The notes beneath the pieces are model-generated. The model was not told the origin of the DNA, ran no database searches, and saw nothing but the letters and a program-made list of their open reading frames with translations. Below, piece after piece: positions 25,801 to 26,563 of a stretch of 26,563 nucleotides of DNA. The stretch covers positions 6,621-33,183 of the forward strand of contig CARUQW010000001.1 of the NCBI GenBank assembly GCA_949077355.1, written 5' to 3'. This DNA comes from an uncultured Clostridia bacterium. GTDB lineage: Bacteria > Bacillota > Clostridia > TANB77 > CAG-508. The first letter of the stretch is position 1. Every line of letters starts with the position of its first letter. A program made the translations under genes and the position numbers.

Positions 25801-26441
25801 ATAACAAAGCCTTCTTCTGGATATGTAGAGGTTATCGGCCTTTGCCATATTAATGCATTGGCATATTTTTCTTTTGTTTCTTCGGTAGCATTTTCATAAT
25901 ATTGATATTCATTCATCTTTTTTATTCTCGAAATTCCTACAATAATATAATTGTTTTCTTCATTTTCTGAAAATGGATTACTATATCCTGTAGTATAAAA
26001 AATGAGTGACTTTTTCTCTTCAAATTGTGAAAAATATTTTTTTACTTTTTCAAATCTTTTATCATAGTCGTATTTTCCATTATCAAAATAAATATCACCT
26101 TTATAAACCACTTCGTATGGCCATGTACATGCTGTATATGGAGGAATTTCAATGTCTGTAGCTTCGGCATCTCCTTCTTTCCAAAAACCTGGTATTTCCA
26201 TTTTAGTTTTTATATTTTCTTTTCCAAATGCATTTGCACTAAGTGCACAGGGAATGTCACAACTTTGGCACGATATCCTTTCTCCAGCATGTTCTTCTTC
26301 ATATTTTATATTTCTATTTTCTAAGATTCTTGTTCCTGGATAAGAATGTTGCCCTATGCAATAGGTATTATTGTTTGGATTTCTACAAATGTTTCCATTC
26401 CATCCATCATTATGCCATGCTAATCTTAAACTCATATGCAT
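22836..26441 (-). CDS. RecD2-like superfamily 1 helicase with Cys-rich N-terminus and PD-(D/E)XK-like C-terminus
   Basis: A 1201-residue protein. The N-terminal 80 residues (MSLRLAWHNDGWNG, then CRNPNNNTYC and CQSCDIPC) suggest a metal-binding domain. A long region of unknown fold (80-560) precedes the helicase: Walker A GAAGTGKTT near 597-605, Walker B IIIDECSMID near 680, VGDPNQLPPIGRGKVF near 705-720, the UvrD/RecD C-domain VISVHKSQGSEFD near 1000-1010 and YTAITRAQKKVVI near 1030-1040. After residue 1090, SKSEAIIANML, YEEPLYAKDGTMYLPDFTV and YYWEHVGM resemble a PD-(D/E)XK nuclease (SE..., PDF, xEH). It may therefore unwind and cut DNA. The gene is a single transcription unit with its own terminator. 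An anti-phage or DNA-repair role is possible; no known defence system is confidently matched. Confidence 0.8.
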   Translation of the reverse strand: MHMSLRLAWHNDGWNGNICRNPNNNTYCIGQHSYPGTRILENRNIKYEEEHAGERISCQSCDIPCALSANAFGKENIKTKMEIPGFWKEGDAEATDIEIPPYTACTWPYEVVYKGDIYFDNGKYDYDKRFEKVKKYFSQFEEKKSLIFYTTGYSNPFSENEENNYIIVGISRIKKMNEYQYYENATEETKEKYANALIWQRPITSTYPEEGFVIPYWKYRNKEEILNKIVLKPINKAPFKYGTREVHDDDALNVVYELIKIVDVLIEIKDDTQDWKERKKWLNGLIAELWKARGPYPGLISTLSNLGLNELIVTYSKITNEEEIKNFKEQIKDLLEGKIDEIFGTSIDDLPRIRRNFKLMDEDVQTLLLEILPRFDLTSEQVKSIISEKRQDVSIVATAKEMVENPYIIFEQYNGKDSEDIIPFYKIDNGIIVSPEYGIKKMLEVDSAERFRAMCVDELNKIPAHSFGKAEKILEEINYRLERMPEWKKATYKLKNFEVDKDILREALAIRKDENDEIYLYLKNVYEDERVIQEVLQELVNRPDIQIKMTINEEKFKEKLRIKESKLNDKEEYEKILENQAQICMQLFTKPICVLSGAAGTGKTTVIKSIVENIEHVHGQGSSFLIMAPTGKASERIKNQTGKNSCTIHSHLAKNGWINSNLTLKRTGGRNNVDVNTIIIDECSMIDLNLFATLLRSINWNNVQRLILVGDPNQLPPIGRGKVFADIIEWLEREHKSNIGILTDNIRQLANRIEGNGCGILELAELFIQEKQGSHNGKDNREELKQKKDILFEKILEKGNGDVDKDLGVYFWKNQEELELILTDAIRKDMKKLVSDSEEGKDNELWEKVITDEQHRYKPEIIQIISPYKGEYYGTYALNQLLQSNFNQENCEKFQSIDGINYFDKVIQIRNRPQSDKAYVYNWEAKKIEQEEIYNGEIGIVEKPRGKEWYGKKIKNIQVKFSNKSRKDLSYKYGKRQELYNGKFYIKEQKVIDNLELAYVISVHKSQGSEFDYVYIIMPKRDSHLLSMELLYTAITRAQKKVVIFMQEDIGTLNELTKIEKSAVRKINSSVFKFEPLPEEILYISNWYEKGKNISTISEYFVRSKSEAIIANMLKERNIEFKYEEPLYAKDGTMYLPDFTVIFRGETYYWEHVGMLDKPDYKKHWEKKKAWYDRNFSNKLIVTYEGKNLSIDAKNIIDSYQ

Positions 26442-26478
26442 AAAAATCCCTCCTTCTTGATAAATTAAAAGAATATTT

Positions 26479-26563
26479 TTAAAAATTTTTAATGTTTTTA
26501 ATATTCTCTCCCATAATTTCTAGATAATCTTTTTCAACTTGAGTTAAATGAGTTTTCATATAT
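26479..26563 (-). CDS. 3' end of an unidentified gene or a 26-codon ORF
   Basis: A frame open to the window edge contains MKTHLTQVEKDYLEIMGENI and ends at TAA 26481-26479, 38 bp before the helicase start. It may be the C-terminus of an upstream gene or a tiny ORF beginning at ATG 26559. No function can be assigned. Confidence 0.4.
   Translation of the reverse strand, partial: YMKTHLTQVEKDYLEIMGENIKNIKNF

Overview
The window looks like the chromosome of an AT-rich, spore-forming member of the Clostridia. Evidence: ylbJ and dpaA sporulation genes, clostridial-type PolA, UppP and lytic transglycosylase, strong AGGAGG ribosome sites, and TTGACT-17-TATAAT promoters. The lineage below class level is a guess (an uncultured gut clostridium would fit).

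Layout. 1-289: 3' end of an RluA-type pseudouridine synthase. 397-3304: four accessory genes of unknown function with a different codon habit. 3595-4371: a metallo-beta-lactamase-fold hydrolase. 4379-6768: a 2.3 kb insertion bounded by a 66/67 bp direct repeat. The repeat carries the terminator and last four bases of a tRNA gene; inside are a 55-codon ORF, a frame-disrupted PemK/MazF-like toxin and a protein resembling a peptidase that has lost its HExxH. 6765-7255: a tRNA-Gly and tmRNA (ssrA), minus strand. 7339-8256: M14 peptidase. 8369-12369: purA and glgP. 12578-14754: ylbJ, a small Met/Tyr-rich protein and a DUF1385 membrane protein. 14807-17875: uppP, dpaA and a TPR membrane protein. 17932-22737: a lytic transglycosylase, polA and a GT-C glycosyltransferase. 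22836-26441: a 1201-residue RecD2-like helicase with a nuclease-like C-terminus.

Main discovery candidate. Four native genes (rluA-type, lytic transglycosylase, polA, GT-C) are each broken at one point, always the same way: an in-frame CGG followed by A, where dropping the C and reading GGA (Gly) restores a full-length conserved protein. In the same window the tRNA-Gly has anticodon UCC followed by G37 instead of the usual A37. Bases 34-37 are therefore UCCG, the exact complement of CGGA, and its anticodon stem carries an unusual T30-C40 mismatch. The simplest reading is that CGGA is decoded as a four-base glycine codon (or by an equivalent +1 shift) by this dedicated tRNA, which sits directly downstream of ssrA. 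CGG followed by T or G stays in frame in native genes. Counter-examples are one native CGGA at codon 2 of the DUF1385 gene and three CGGA codons in the accessory genes, which stay in frame and would be truncated by the recoding. A systematic sequencing artefact has to be excluded.

The window also holds two long perfect palindromes, a purA with higher GC than its neighbours, and a dpaA without an adjacent dpaB.
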